Assembly: GCF_001713455.1 (NCBI RefSeq)
Contig: NZ_CP016464.1
Location: 62,001-126,000 of the forward strand
Origin: Bosea sp. RAC05
Lineage (GTDB): Bacteria; Pseudomonadota; Alphaproteobacteria; Rhizobiales; Beijerinckiaceae
Direction: 5' to 3'
DNA: 64,000 bases
This document shows, one piece after another, positions 52,610 to 61,802 of this stretch. Positions within the stretch are counted from its first letter, which is position 1. Every line of letters begins with the position of its first letter. The position numbers were made by a program, and so were the translations under genes. The notes beneath the pieces are model-generated. The model had not been told where the DNA came from and made no database searches. It saw nothing but the letters and a program-made list of their open reading frames with translations.

Positions 52610-53731
52610 CTATTGGACGACGAGGTCGGCCTGGAGTGCGCCCGCGGTCTTGATCGCCTGCAGGATCGCGATGATGCCCGCCGGCTTCAGCCCGATCTGG
52701 TTGAGGCCGCGCACCAGCGTGTGCAGGTTGGCGCCGTTGATGATGGCGAGCCGGCCATTGCCCTGCTGCGCCTCGATCTGCGTGCGCGGCACCACCACGG
52801 TCTGGCCGTTGCTCAGCGGCTCCGGCTGCGAGACCATCGGCGTCTCGGTGACGCGCACCGTCAGGTTGCCATGGGTGACGGCGACCGTGGAGATCTTGAC
52901 GTCGCGGCCGATCACCACCGTGCCGGTGCGCTCGTCGACGACGACGCGGGCAGGCGAATCCGGCTCCAGCGTCAGCCGCTCGATCTCGGCGATGAAGCGC
53001 GCCGTCGACATGTTCGGCGGCCGCGTCAGGCTGATCGTGCGGTGGTCGAGCGCGAAGGCGACGGTCGATTTGTAGCGCTCGCGGGTGAAGGCGTTGATCG
53101 CGCCGGCGACGCGCTCAGCCGTGACGAAATCAGGATTGCGCAGCTCGAGCGACAGCACATGCAGCGTCGCGAGCTGGTCGGGGATCTGGCGCTCGACCAG
53201 CGCGCCGCCGGGAATGCGCGCGGCCGTGGTCACCCCTTGCGTCAGCCGCTCGGCCTCGCCCTGCGCGGAGAAGCCCGACACGTTGAGGCGGCCCTGCGCC
53301 AGCGCATAGGTCTGCCCGTCCGCCGCCAGGAGCGAGGTGACGACGAGCGTCCCCCCGAGCAGCGAGGTCGCGTCCCCCATCGAGGCGACGGAGACGTCGA
53401 TGCGGCTGCCGCGTCCGGCGAAGGCCGGCAGATCCGCCGTCACGATCACCGCCGCGACATTGCGCGTGCGCAGCGCCGAATTGCGGACATTGACGCCGAG
53501 CCGGTCGAGCATGGATTGCAGCGCCTGGCCGGTGAAGGGCGAGTTGCGCACGCTGTCGCCCGTGCCCTGCAGGCCGATGACGAGGCCGTAGCCGACGAGC
53601 TGGTTGTCGCGCACGCCCTGCAGCCCGGCGATGTCCTTGATCCGCACCGAGGCGCGGGCCGGCAGGGCACCGCTCAGCGCCAGGGCGAACGCACAGAGGC
53701 CGACGATCAGTCGCGAGGCGAGCGTCATCAT
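52610..53731 (-). CDS. flgI: Flagellar P-ring protein FlgI
   Basis: The periplasmic P-ring subunit, 373 residues. It has a signal peptide (to about residue 26, ending ARAS), then VRIKDIAGLQGVRDNQLVGYGLVIGLQGTGDS, the invariant FlgI start, and SMLDRLGVN in the next segment; VVIGRDVKISTVAVTHGNLTVRV near the C-terminus also matches. The start overlaps the flgA stop by four bases. A 93-bp gap separates it from motE. Confidence 0.96.
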   Translation of the reverse strand: MMTLASRLIVGLCAFALALSGALPARASVRIKDIAGLQGVRDNQLVGYGLVIGLQGTGDSVRNSPFTGQALQSMLDRLGVNVRNSALRTRNVAAVIVTADLPAFAGRGSRIDVSVASMGDATSLLGGTLVVTSLLAADGQTYALAQGRLNVSGFSAQGEAERLTQGVTTAARIPGGALVERQIPDQLATLHVLSLELRNPDFVTAERVAGAINAFTRERYKSTVAFALDHRTISLTRPPNMSTARFIAEIERLTLEPDSPARVVVDERTGTVVIGRDVKISTVAVTHGNLTVRVTETPMVSQPEPLSNGQTVVVPRTQIEAQQGNGRLAIINGANLHTLVRGLNQIGLKPAGIIAILQAIKTAGALQADLVVQ

Positions 53732-54219
53732 TCGCTCCCGACGCGGATCGTGCCGTCCGCCTGGACGACGCCGACCACGATCAGCCCGGTGTCGGGATTG
53801 CGCGCCTTGACCATCTCGTTGACCGAGGCCGAGGCCATCGGCTCGACGATGCCGGTGATGACGAGGTCACTCTCGCGGAACACGACCTGGGTCGGCACGC
53901 CGCGGCGCACCACCTTGGGATCGTCGACCGCGTTGAGCGGGATCGGCTGGCCCGGCAGCAGCGTGCGCCGCACGACCTTGCCGACCAAAGCGAGCCGGTT
54001 GTCCACCGCCACCCGCCCCGCCACCCGGAAGGCGCGATCGACCAGATGCACATCGGCGATGACGTCACCCGGATAGAGCGTGACCGCCGGGACCGGCAGC
54101 GTCACCGCCGCCGGGTTGGCCTGGGCCGGGCCGGCCGCGAGCAGGCCGAGAGCGGCGGCGAGAAGGGCCGCGGCGAGGCCCTGCGGACGGAGTGTCTGGC
54201 CGGCCATGGTGCGCCTCAC
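53728..54219 (-). CDS. flgA: Flagellar P-ring assembly chaperone FlgA
   Basis: The periplasmic chaperone for FlgI assembly, 163 residues. A signal peptide ends near QANPA; the SAF-type domain follows with [38 protein letters not shown] and a C-terminal [24 protein letters not shown]. It is short, as in rhizobia. The start is a GTG whose bases overlap the flgG stop (GTGA); an ATG four codons in (54207) is an alternative. Confidence 0.92.
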   Translation of the reverse strand: MRRTMAGQTLRPQGLAAALLAAALGLLAAGPAQANPAAVTLPVPAVTLYPGDVIADVHLVDRAFRVAGRVAVDNRLALVGKVVRRTLLPGQPIPLNAVDDPKVVRRGVPTQVVFRESDLVITGIVEPMASASVNEMVKARNPDTGLIVVGVVQADGTIRVGSE

Positions 54220-55004
54220 CGGATGCCGTTGGAGACGGTGCCGGCCATCTGGTCGGCGGCGGTGATGACCTTGGCGTTCATCTCATAGGCGCGCTGCGCC
54301 GCGATCAGCGCCGTGATCTCCTTGACCGGGTCGACGTTCGACGCCTCGAGATAGCCTTGGCGCAGCTTGCCGAAGCCGATCGCGGTCGGGTTGCCGTCGG
54401 TCGGCTGCCCCGAGGCCACGGTCTCGCGGTAGAGGTTGCCGCCGAGCGGCTCGAGCCCGGCATCGTTGGCGAAATTCGCCAGCGTGATCTGGCCGAGCTG
54501 GCGCGGCTGCACCTCGCCGGGGATCTTGGCGAGCACCAGCCCGGATTCGTTGACCGTGACGTCGACCGCATCGGCCGGGACCCGGATCGCCGGATCGAGC
54601 AGATAGCCGTCGGCCGTGACGATGTCGCCATCGGCATTGGTGTTGAAGGTGCCGGCGCGGGCATAGAGCGTCTCGCCTTCGGGCGCCGTGACCTTGAACC
54701 AGCCGCGCCCGTCGATGGCGAGGTCGAGCCGGTTGCCGGTCTGCGTCATCGCGCCCTGGATGTGCAGGTTGCGGATCGCCGCCGCCCGCACGCCGAGCCC
54801 GAGCGAAGCGCCCTCGGGAATCGAGCCGTCGCCGCCGCGATTGGGCACGCCGCGCGAACGCTCGGTCTGGTAGAGCAGGTCGGTGAATTCCGGCCGCGCT
54901 CGCTTGAACGACGTCGTGTTGATGTTGGAGATGTTGTTGGCGATGACCTCGACATTGAGCTGCTGCGCGCTCATGCCGGTGGCCGCGATGGCGAGGACTT
55001 TCAT
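54216..55004 (-). CDS. flgG: Flagellar distal rod protein FlgG
   Basis: The distal rod subunit, 262 residues. The N-terminal flagellar rod motif is [36 protein letters not shown] and the C-terminal motif is [29 protein letters not shown], the pair that flanks all rod/hook proteins; the middle has the FlgG-type [19 protein letters not shown]. The start lies 12 bases after the fliE stop. Confidence 0.96.
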   Translation of the reverse strand: MKVLAIAATGMSAQQLNVEVIANNISNINTTSFKRARPEFTDLLYQTERSRGVPNRGGDGSIPEGASLGLGVRAAAIRNLHIQGAMTQTGNRLDLAIDGRGWFKVTAPEGETLYARAGTFNTNADGDIVTADGYLLDPAIRVPADAVDVTVNESGLVLAKIPGEVQPRQLGQITLANFANDAGLEPLGGNLYRETVASGQPTDGNPTAIGFGKLRQGYLEASNVDPVKEITALIAAQRAYEMNAKVITAADQMAGTVSNGIR

Positions 55005-55016
55005 CGGCTTCGGTCC

Positions 55017-55355
55017 TCAGATCGCCATGTGCATGAATTCTTGGTAGGCGCCGACGACCTTGTCGCGCATCGCCATGGCGAGCTGCAGCGACTGCTCGGC
55101 CGACATCACCGCCTGGACGACGTCCTGAACGGCCGCCTTGCCCTGGATTCCGGCGACCGCCTGGCTCTCACCCTCGGCGAGCTTGTCGACGAAGTTCTGC
55201 GCCACATTGGCGAAGACGGAGCCGAAATCGGCGCCGGGCTGGGCGGCGCCCGCAGCAGTGGCCGCGCCCTGGCGCAGGCTGGCGCCGGTGAGGCCCGACA
55301 GGCCCTGGGTGAGATGGCTCGCGGCGGGCGCGAGAGCGGAAATCGCGTTGAGCAT
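55017..55355 (-). CDS. fliE: Flagellar hook-basal body protein FliE
   Basis: The MS-ring-to-rod junction subunit, 112 residues. It is recognisable from its C-terminal region: DVVQAVMSAEQSLQLAMAMRDKVVGAYQEFMHMAI, the FliE hallmark. The N-terminal half is Ala/Gly-rich. The start overlaps the flgC stop by a single base (TGATG), so it is translated by coupling. Confidence 0.94.
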   Translation of the reverse strand: MLNAISALAPAASHLTQGLSGLTGASLRQGAATAAGAAQPGADFGSVFANVAQNFVDKLAEGESQAVAGIQGKAAVQDVVQAVMSAEQSLQLAMAMRDKVVGAYQEFMHMAI

Positions 55356-55774
55356 CAGCCGTTCCTCAAAAGATCGATGGTCATGGATTGCATCGAGCGC
55401 GCCTGCTTGATCATCTGCAGGTTGGCCTCGTAGGAGCGGTTTGCCTCGCGCATGTCGGCCATTTCGAGCAGCAGCGAGACGTTGGGCATCTTGACGTAGC
55501 CCTTCTCGTCGGCGGCCGGATGGCTCGGCTCGAACTCGACGCGGAAGGGCGCCTTGTCGACGCCGACGCCCTTGATCTTGACGAGCGAGACACCGAGAGC
55601 CCGGTTCATCGCGCTCTCGAAGGTCACGGTCTTGCGCCGATAGGGATCGGCCCCGCGGGTCGTGCCGGTGGCCTGGGCGTTGGCCAGGTTCTCAGAGACG
55701 ACGCGCACCCGCGTCGACTGGGCCTGGAGGCCGGCACCGGCGATCTTCATCGAAGCGTCGAGAGGGTCGATCAT
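55355..55774 (-). CDS. flgC: Flagellar proximal rod protein FlgC
   Basis: A proximal rod subunit, 139 residues. [29 protein letters not shown] and the C-terminal [32 protein letters not shown] are the family motifs, with KGYVKMPNV. It is 55 bases downstream of flgB and fused by one base to fliE. Confidence 0.96.
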   Translation of the reverse strand: MIDPLDASMKIAGAGLQAQSTRVRVVSENLANAQATGTTRGADPYRRKTVTFESAMNRALGVSLVKIKGVGVDKAPFRVEFEPSHPAADEKGYVKMPNVSLLLEMADMREANRSYEANLQMIKQARSMQSMTIDLLRNG

Positions 55775-55829
55775 GGCTTTGTACTCACTCTGGACAGTAT
55801 TCGAGCAGCGAATGCTTGCGCGGGGCTGA

Positions 55830-56210
55830 TCAGCCCTTGATCGCGGTCATCATCATCCGGTGGAAGCTGCGCACGATGTTCGTCGTGAAGGCGTGGTTTC
55901 GGCTGATCTCGCCCGCCTTGAGCATTTCCTGCTCGAGGCTGACCGAATTGCCGGAATGGACGGTCGACCAGCTGTCCGATTTGCGCGGCCGGGCCGTCAG
56001 CGCCTCGGCCGGCGTCGAGCTGATATGGTTCGGCGCGGTCGCCGCCAGCGACAGCGTGGTCTTGCGCACCACTGCGTCGAAGGGCTCGACATCGCGCGCG
56101 GTATAGCGCGGCGTGTTGGCATTCGCGATGTTCTGCGAGACGGCGTTCTGTCGAACGGCGAGCCAGCGCGACTGCTGGGCGGCGAGATCGAAGAGATGGA
56201 TCGGCTCCAC
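55830..56210 (-). CDS. flgB: Flagellar proximal rod protein FlgB
   Basis: A proximal rod subunit, 126 residues, and the first gene of the minus-strand basal-body operon. The N-terminal rod motif [26 protein letters not shown] and the C-terminal [28 protein letters not shown] support the call. It starts 150 bases downstream of the ftcR stop. Confidence 0.95.
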   Translation of the reverse strand: MEPIHLFDLAAQQSRWLAVRQNAVSQNIANANTPRYTARDVEPFDAVVRKTTLSLAATAPNHISSTPAEALTARPRKSDSWSTVHSGNSVSLEQEMLKAGEISRNHAFTTNIVRSFHRMMMTAIKG

Positions 56211-56333
56211 CGGAAGCCTCCGTTGTCGTGACCAGACGACGTTAGGAGGATTGACTTGCGTGAAGCTGGTCTCGATGGAACCGGGGGAGACGAAGACGAA
56301 ACGAAGACTGTCGGGACCGTGCGGCCAAGCCGG

Positions 56334-56353
56334 CCCCGGCCCTGCGGCCGGGG
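56334..56353 (-). terminator. Hairpin just after ftcR
   Basis: CCCCGGCC and GGCCGGGG form a perfect 8-bp stem with a four-base loop, six bases after the ftcR stop. No T-tract follows on the minus strand, so it may attenuate readthrough into flgB and not be a full terminator. Confidence 0.4.
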
Positions 56354-56359
56354 TGTAAG

Positions 56360-57034
56360 TCAGGAGATCGTGTAGCCGAGATAGCGCTTGGACTCGATCG
56401 GATCGTAGCCGAGCCGCTCGCGCAGTTTCTTGCGCAGCTTGCTGACATGGCTCTCGACGACCGCCTCGTCGACCTCGGCATCGAACAGGCCGTAGACGGC
56501 GTTGAAGACCTGGGTCTTCGTCACCCAGCGCCCGCGGTTGCGCATCAGGAATTCGAGGATGCGGCGCTCGCGGCGCGGCAGCGCCATCTGTTCGCCGGCG
56601 ACCTCGGGGTCGCTGCCGTCGAAATGCACCTTGATCTCGCCGATCGTGACCTCGTCATCCGTCGCGCGGCGCTTCTCGGCCCGGCGCTGCATCGCGTTCA
56701 CCCGGGCCAGGATCTCGCGGACATGCACCGGCTTGCGGACCACGTCGTCGACGCCGGCGGCGAAGAGCTCCAGCGTCTTTTCGAGCGAGGAGGCCTCGTT
56801 CATGGCGATCACCGGCGCCTGCGAGCGGCGGCGGATCATCGTCGGGAAGGTCGACCGCTCGGCACAGTCGCCGATCAGGAACGCCTCGACGCTGCTGAGA
56901 TGATCGGCCGAGGTATCCTCGACCCATTCCTGGAAGCGCGACGGGGTGAAGCCGATCGCCGGAACGCCCTCGCCCGTAAACAGAGACTGATATCCTTCGG
57001 TGACGAGAACCCGGTCATCGATGACGATATACAT
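56360..57034 (-). CDS. ftcR: Flagellar response-regulator-type activator FtcR (Rem-like)
   Basis: The flagellar regulator of Brucella and of rhizobia (Rem), controlling hook and filament genes. The 224-residue protein has a receiver-like N-terminus starting MYIVIDDRVLVTEGYQSLF, ending near residue 110 with VDDVVRKPVHVREILARV, and an OmpR-type winged helix (about 125-224) with LPRRERRILEFLMRNRGRWVTKTQVFNAVYG and the end SKRYLGYTIS. Asp56 (FLIGD) is a candidate phosphate acceptor, but no cognate kinase is adjacent. ATG 57034 gives the family start; GGGGGG lies upstream. The gene sits upstream of flgB and divergent from flgE. Confidence 0.93.
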   Translation of the reverse strand: MYIVIDDRVLVTEGYQSLFTGEGVPAIGFTPSRFQEWVEDTSADHLSSVEAFLIGDCAERSTFPTMIRRRSQAPVIAMNEASSLEKTLELFAAGVDDVVRKPVHVREILARVNAMQRRAEKRRATDDEVTIGEIKVHFDGSDPEVAGEQMALPRRERRILEFLMRNRGRWVTKTQVFNAVYGLFDAEVDEAVVESHVSKLRKKLRERLGYDPIESKRYLGYTIS

Positions 57035-57479
57035 GGATACCCCCCAGCATCGGCACAACTCCCCCTCGAAAGAACTGGAAGCAGCATGACGCTAGGGATC
57101 GTCTTCGTCATGGTCAATGCAAGATCGACATGATGAGACGGCAGATGAAATACTGCGGAAACCTCGATTAAAGACCGTTATACGGATTTATGAAAAAGGA
57201 TACACCGTTCCTTAACCTTCGAAATTTAGCCGCGACCGCGCCTGAGACCAATGTCGCCCGCGCGTCTTCTTGCTGACCAAACGGCACCTCGCATGCCTGC
57301 CGCCGGCCGCGGCTCGCGGCACGCCGGACCGCCTATAGTATAAGGAGTCGAATCGGGTCGTATTCATCGACACGTTTCTATCAAAATTGAATCAAAAATC
57401 CTGACACCGTCCGGCGAAAGCTTCGGGCAAGCAACTCCAGATCAGATGAGCCTCGAAAGCTTGGCTTGGAGATCGGCAG
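57035..57479. promoter_or_regulatory. AT-richer divergent control region between ftcR and flgE
   Basis: There is no gene in these 445 bases. They are markedly richer in A/T than the flanks, with short A and T runs (around 57180-57230 and 57380-57410) that suggest bent DNA. The promoters of ftcR and of the flgE operon should lie here. A TATAGTATAAGGAG stretch near 57334-57347 could be a -10 for the flgE side, but I find no matching -35. Confidence 0.6.
57089..57117 (-). promoter_or_regulatory. Candidate promoter of ftcR
   Basis: On the minus strand TTGACC (57117-57112) and TAGCGT (57094-57089) are separated by exactly 17 bases, a reasonable fit to the rhizobial housekeeping consensus. A start site near 57082 would leave a leader of about 48 bases ahead of ftcR. 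Confidence 0.4.
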
Positions 57480-58736
57480 ATGAGCATTTTCGGGATCATG
57501 CGCACCGGCGTATCCGGCATGGCCGCCCAGGGCAGCAAGCTGGGCGCGGTCAGCGACAACATCGCGAACGTCAACACCGTCGGCTACAAGCGGGCCTCGA
57601 CCGAGTTTTCATCGCTGATCTCCGAAGGGAACCACAGCGAATACAATTCCGGCGGCGTCGAGACCACGACGCGCTACGCGATCTCCGACGAGGGCCTGAT
57701 CATGGGCTCGACCTCGAAGACGGACCTCGCCATCAAGGGCAACGGCTTCTTCGTCGTCACCGATGCCGGCGGCACGCCCTACATGACCCGTGCCGGCGCC
57801 TTCGTGAAGAACGGCAGCCAGGAGCTGGTCAATTCGGCGGGCTTCTACCTGATGGGCTACCCGATCCAGAATGGCGACCCGACCGTCGTCGCCAACAGCC
57901 TCGACGGGCTGGAGCGCATCAACCTCGCCAATGTCGCCTATGAGGCCAACCCGACGGTGAGCGGCACGCTGAAGGGCGTGCTCGATTCCAATGCGGCGGT
58001 GATCGCGCCGGGCACCCTGCCCTCCGACAACGTCGCCGGCAGCACCTATTCGAGCAAGGCCTCGATCGTCGCCTACGACAATCTCGGCAACAAGAAATTC
58101 CTCGACGTCTACATGGCCAAGACCGGCACGGCGCCCGACGCCTGGCAGGCGGTGGTCTTCGACCAGGCGGGCGCGACCGCCGGCGGCTTCCCCTATGCGG
58201 GCGGCCCGCTCGCCAACGTCGCACTCGCCTTCGGGCCGACCGGCCAGCTCACCACGGCGCCGGCGAATTTCACCGTCGCCATCCCCGGCGGCGCCACCGC
58301 CACGATCGACTTCAGCCAGGTCTCGCAGGTCGCGACCGGCGAGACCGCGCTCGAACTCGCCGTCGACGGCAACGCGCCGAGCGCGGTCGAGAGCGTGGAC
58401 ATCGCCGATGACGGCACCGTCTACGCCGTCTTCGAGAACGGCGCCCGGCGCGCGACCTACCGCATCCCGCTCGCCACCGTGCCGAGCGTCGACCAGCTGA
58501 CCCCGCAATCGGGCAATGTCTACTCCGTCAACAACATGTCGGGCGACGTCATCGTCGGTTTCCCCGAGAGCGGCAGCTTCGGCTCGATCCGCTCCGGCGC
58601 GCTCGAGCAGTCCAATGTCGACCTCGCCACCGAGCTGACCGCGATGATCGAGTCGCAGCGCAGCTACACGGCGAATTCGAAGGTCTTCCAGACCGGCTCG
58701 GAAATCCTCGACGTCCTGGTCAACCTGAAGCGCTGA
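57480..58736 (+). CDS. flgE: Flagellar hook protein FlgE
   Basis: The hook subunit, 418 residues, exported by the flagellar system. The N-terminus MSIFGIMRTGVSGMAAQGSKLGAVSDNIANVNTVGYKRASTEFSSL and the C-terminus GALEQSNVDLATELTAMIESQRSYTANSKVFQTGSEILDVLVNLKR are the rod/hook pair; the middle is the variable FlgE domain. GGAG lies eight bases before the ATG. It is the first gene of the plus-strand operon and the classical target of FtcR. Confidence 0.96.
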   Translation: MSIFGIMRTGVSGMAAQGSKLGAVSDNIANVNTVGYKRASTEFSSLISEGNHSEYNSGGVETTTRYAISDEGLIMGSTSKTDLAIKGNGFFVVTDAGGTPYMTRAGAFVKNGSQELVNSAGFYLMGYPIQNGDPTVVANSLDGLERINLANVAYEANPTVSGTLKGVLDSNAAVIAPGTLPSDNVAGSTYSSKASIVAYDNLGNKKFLDVYMAKTGTAPDAWQAVVFDQAGATAGGFPYAGGPLANVALAFGPTGQLTTAPANFTVAIPGGATATIDFSQVSQVATGETALELAVDGNAPSAVESVDIADDGTVYAVFENGARRATYRIPLATVPSVDQLTPQSGNVYSVNNMSGDVIVGFPESGSFGSIRSGALEQSNVDLATELTAMIESQRSYTANSKVFQTGSEILDVLVNLKR

Positions 58737-58767
58737 GCGCAGCCGAAAGCGAGACGGGGACCCTGCC

Positions 58768-60249
58768 ATGAGCCTGTCATCCGCCCTGAACGTGGCGCAG
58801 TCCTCCCTGACCGCGACCTCGACGCAGACCTCCGTACTCTCGCGCAACGTCGCCGGCGCCGACGACCCCAACTACAACCGCAAGGCCGGCACGCTGGTGA
58901 CCACCTATGGCGGGGCGGTCAGGATCGCCTCGATCAGCCGGGCGATGGACTCGGTGCTCTTCGCGGCCAAGCTCGGCTCCACGGCGACCACCTCCGGGCA
59001 GCAGGCGATCGTCGATGCGCTCGACCAGCTGGAAGCCACGGTCGACGACCCCGAGCTCGACCAGTCGCTGGCGGCCAAGCTCGGCGCGCTGACCAACGCC
59101 CTCCAGCAATATGGCGTGACACCGGACGATCCGCTGCTCGCGCAGAACGTGCTGACCAAGGCGACCGAGATGGTCCGCAGCCTCAACGCCGCCAGCGAGG
59201 CGGTGCGCACCGTTCGCCAGCAGGCCGATGCCGACATGGCGCTCGGCGTCGAGCGGGTGAACGGCCTGCTCAAGGAGTTCGAGGCCGCCAACCGCGCCAT
59301 CGTCAAGGGCAGCCAGTCCGGCGCCGACATCACCGACCAGCTCGACACACGCGACCGCATCCTCTCCCAGCTCTCGGAGGAGATGGGCATCAGCGTGGCG
59401 ACGCGGCCCAACAACGACATGGTGATCTACACCGATGGCGGCGTGACCCTGTTCGAGACAGTGCCGCGCAGCGTCACGATGGCGCCGAGCTTCGCGCTCG
59501 GGGCCGGAACCGCCGGCAACGCGGTCTATGTCGACGGCGTGCCCGTCACCGGCCCCAACGCGATCATGCCGCTGAAATCCGGCCAGATCCATGGCTCGGC
59601 GATTGTGCGCGACGAGATCACCGTCACCTATCAGAGCCAGCTCGACGAGATCGCCCGCGGGCTGATCGAGGTCTTCGCCGAGAGCGACCAGACCGGCGTG
59701 GGTCCCGACCAGGCCGGGCTCTTCACCTATGGCCCGCCGCCCGGCCCGGCCGCCATTCCGGCGACCGGTGTGACGGTCGCGGGATTGGCCGGCACGATCC
59801 GCATCAACGCCAATGCCGACCCGTCCCAGGGCGGCGATCTCGACCGGCTGCGCGACGGCGGCATCTCCGACCCGCTCGACCCCAACTACAGCTACAATGC
59901 CAGCGGCGCGGCGGGCTTCCCCGACCGCATCCAGGGCCTGCTGACCGCACTCGGCACCAGCCGCAACTTCGACCCCGCCACCGACGCCGACCCGACCGAC
60001 ACCCTCGTCGGCTTCGCCGGCTCCTCCGTCGGCTGGCTGGAAGCGCAGCGCCAGACCTCGACACAGACGCTCGGCTACGAGACCGCGCTGCTGCAACGCA
60101 CGACGGCCGCGCTGTCGAACGTCACCGGCGTCGACATCAACGAGGAGATGACGCTGATGATGGAGCTGGAGCGCTCCTTCAACGCCTCGTCGACCCTGAT
60201 CTCGACCATCGACCGGATGCTCGAGGCGCTGCTGCAGGCCGTGAGGTAA
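58768..60249 (+). CDS. flgK: Flagellar hook-filament junction protein FlgK
   Basis: Hook-associated protein 1, 493 residues. The N-terminal MSLSSALNVAQSSLTATSTQTSVLSRNVAGADDPNYNRK is the FlgK start with NYNRK in place of the usual GYSR, and the C-terminal GVDINEEMTLMMELERSFNASSTLISTIDRMLEALLQAV is diagnostic. It follows flgE after 31 bases and precedes flgL by five bases. Confidence 0.95.
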   Translation: MSLSSALNVAQSSLTATSTQTSVLSRNVAGADDPNYNRKAGTLVTTYGGAVRIASISRAMDSVLFAAKLGSTATTSGQQAIVDALDQLEATVDDPELDQSLAAKLGALTNALQQYGVTPDDPLLAQNVLTKATEMVRSLNAASEAVRTVRQQADADMALGVERVNGLLKEFEAANRAIVKGSQSGADITDQLDTRDRILSQLSEEMGISVATRPNNDMVIYTDGGVTLFETVPRSVTMAPSFALGAGTAGNAVYVDGVPVTGPNAIMPLKSGQIHGSAIVRDEITVTYQSQLDEIARGLIEVFAESDQTGVGPDQAGLFTYGPPPGPAAIPATGVTVAGLAGTIRINANADPSQGGDLDRLRDGGISDPLDPNYSYNASGAAGFPDRIQGLLTALGTSRNFDPATDADPTDTLVGFAGSSVGWLEAQRQTSTQTLGYETALLQRTTAALSNVTGVDINEEMTLMMELERSFNASSTLISTIDRMLEALLQAVR

Positions 60250-60254
60250 CGACC

Positions 60255-61307
60255 ATGAAGACGAGCTTCATCTCGAACTATTCGCTCTCCGGCACCCTGC
60301 GCAACGCGGTCGCCAAGGCCCGCGACAGCCTGGCCGACGCCACCACGGAATCGACCACGCTGCGCCATGCCGATATCGGCCTGACGCTCGGCGGCAGCAC
60401 CGGCAAGACCGTCGGCCTGCGCGACCAGTACGACCGGCTGAACGGCATCGTCGACACCAACGGCCTCGTCGCCTCGCGTCTGGAGGTGACGCAGAAGGCG
60501 CTCGACGGCATGCGCGAGACCGCCGAGCAGTTCCTCGCCACGCTGATCAGCGTGCGCGACGGCGACAAGGGCGCCGAGGTCCTGAAATCGGAAGCGAAGA
60601 ACAATCTGCAGGCGCTGACGGCGTCGCTCAACGCCTCGTCCAGCGGGCAGTTCCTCTTCGCCGGCATCAACACCCAGCAGCGCCCGGTGACCGACTATTT
60701 CACCACCCCGGCCCCGGGCAACAAGGCTGCGATCGACGCCGCCTTCGCCGGCTATTTCGGCTTCGCCCAGAATGCGCCCGCGGTCGCCAACATCACGCAG
60801 GCCGACATGACGACCTTCCTGCAGACCGTGCTGCCGGCGGAGTTCGCCAGTCCGGCCTGGAACACGAACTGGTCCTCGGCGATCGACCAGAACATGACCG
60901 GCCGGATCTCGCTCAGCGAAGTCGTCGAGGTGTCGACCAACGCCAACACGCAGACCATGCGCGACCTCGCCATGGCCTACACCATGGCCTACGACCTCGG
61001 CACTCAGACCCTCAACACCAACGCCTTCCGCGCCGTCGTCGACGCCAGCATCGAGAGCGTCAACAAGGCGATCCTCGGCCTCACCGCGACGCAGGCGCAG
61101 CTCGGCGCCATCGAGGAGCGGGTCAAGGTCTCGAGCGAGCGGCTCACCATCCAGCGCGACATCGTCGCCAAGCAGATCCAGGCCTTCGAGAACGTCGATC
61201 CCTACGAGGCCAATGTCCGCGTCACCGATCTGACGACGCAGCTCGACACCGCCTATGCGCTCACCGTCAGGATCCAGCAGCTCAACATCCTGAAATACAT
61301 GAGCTGA
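60255..61307 (+). CDS. flgL: Flagellar hook-filament junction protein FlgL
   Basis: Hook-associated protein 3, 350 residues, with a flagellin-like N-terminal coiled coil (MKTSFISNYSLSGTLRNAVAKARDSLADATTES) and C-terminal helix (SSERLTIQRDIVAKQIQAFENVDPYEANVRVTDLTTQLDTAYALTVRIQQLNILKYM). The order flgE-flgK-flgL supports it. A GC-rich 127-bp gap with an inverted repeat follows before flaF. Confidence 0.94.
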   Translation: MKTSFISNYSLSGTLRNAVAKARDSLADATTESTTLRHADIGLTLGGSTGKTVGLRDQYDRLNGIVDTNGLVASRLEVTQKALDGMRETAEQFLATLISVRDGDKGAEVLKSEAKNNLQALTASLNASSSGQFLFAGINTQQRPVTDYFTTPAPGNKAAIDAAFAGYFGFAQNAPAVANITQADMTTFLQTVLPAEFASPAWNTNWSSAIDQNMTGRISLSEVVEVSTNANTQTMRDLAMAYTMAYDLGTQTLNTNAFRAVVDASIESVNKAILGLTATQAQLGAIEERVKVSSERLTIQRDIVAKQIQAFENVDPYEANVRVTDLTTQLDTAYALTVRIQQLNILKYMS

Positions 61308-61311
61308 CCCC

Positions 61312-61340
61312 GCGCCCGGCCGCTCCACGCCGCCGGGCGC
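61312..61340. repeat. Inverted repeat between flgL and flaF
   Basis: GCGCCCGGC (61312-61320) and GCCGGGCGC (61332-61340) are perfect 9-bp arms around an 11-base loop, starting four bases after the flgL stop. No T-run follows, so this could modulate or stabilise the message between flgL and flaF; I do not call it a terminator. Confidence 0.5.
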
Positions 61341-61434
61341 CCCGCCCTCCGCGCTCACCGCCCGCTCCGGCCCCGCCGGCGCGACCGGGCGGCTGCGCGC
61401 CCACGCCCTCCCGTCCACCGTCCGGAGATGCCCC

Positions 61435-61782
61435 ATGTATCAGAGCTCCTATGCGGCCATGGCCGCGGATGACTACGCCCTCGCCCGCACCCAGGAATGG
61501 CGCGCGCTGGACCACGCCGTGACCCTGCTCGAGGAGGCGCGCCCGACCGGGGCGGCCTCGCCGGAGACGATCGAGGCGGTCGGCTTCCTGCGCCGGCTCT
61601 GGACGCTGCTGATCGAGGATCTCGGCAGCGCCGAGAACGGATTGCCCGAGAGCCTGCGCGCCTCGCTGATCTCGATCGGCCTCTTCGCCCTGCGCCAGGG
61701 CGAGGCGCTGCGGCTCGGCCAGTCCGACGACTTCGAGTCGGTCATCGACGTCAACAAGATGATCCGCGACAGCCTCGCCTGA
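61435..61782 (+). CDS. flaF: Flagellar biosynthesis regulator FlaF
   Basis: A 115-residue cytoplasmic protein, required in alphaproteobacteria for flagellin synthesis and secretion in concert with FlbT. MYQSSYAAMAADDYALARTQEWRALDHAVTLLEEA and GFLRRLWTLLIEDLGSAENGLPESLRASLISIGLFALRQGEAL are the family segments. GGAG lies six bases upstream of the ATG. It is followed by flbT. Confidence 0.94.
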   Translation: MYQSSYAAMAADDYALARTQEWRALDHAVTLLEEARPTGAASPETIEAVGFLRRLWTLLIEDLGSAENGLPESLRASLISIGLFALRQGEALRLGQSDDFESVIDVNKMIRDSLA

Positions 61783-61802
61783 ACCGGAGGATGGGCAAGC
61801 CG

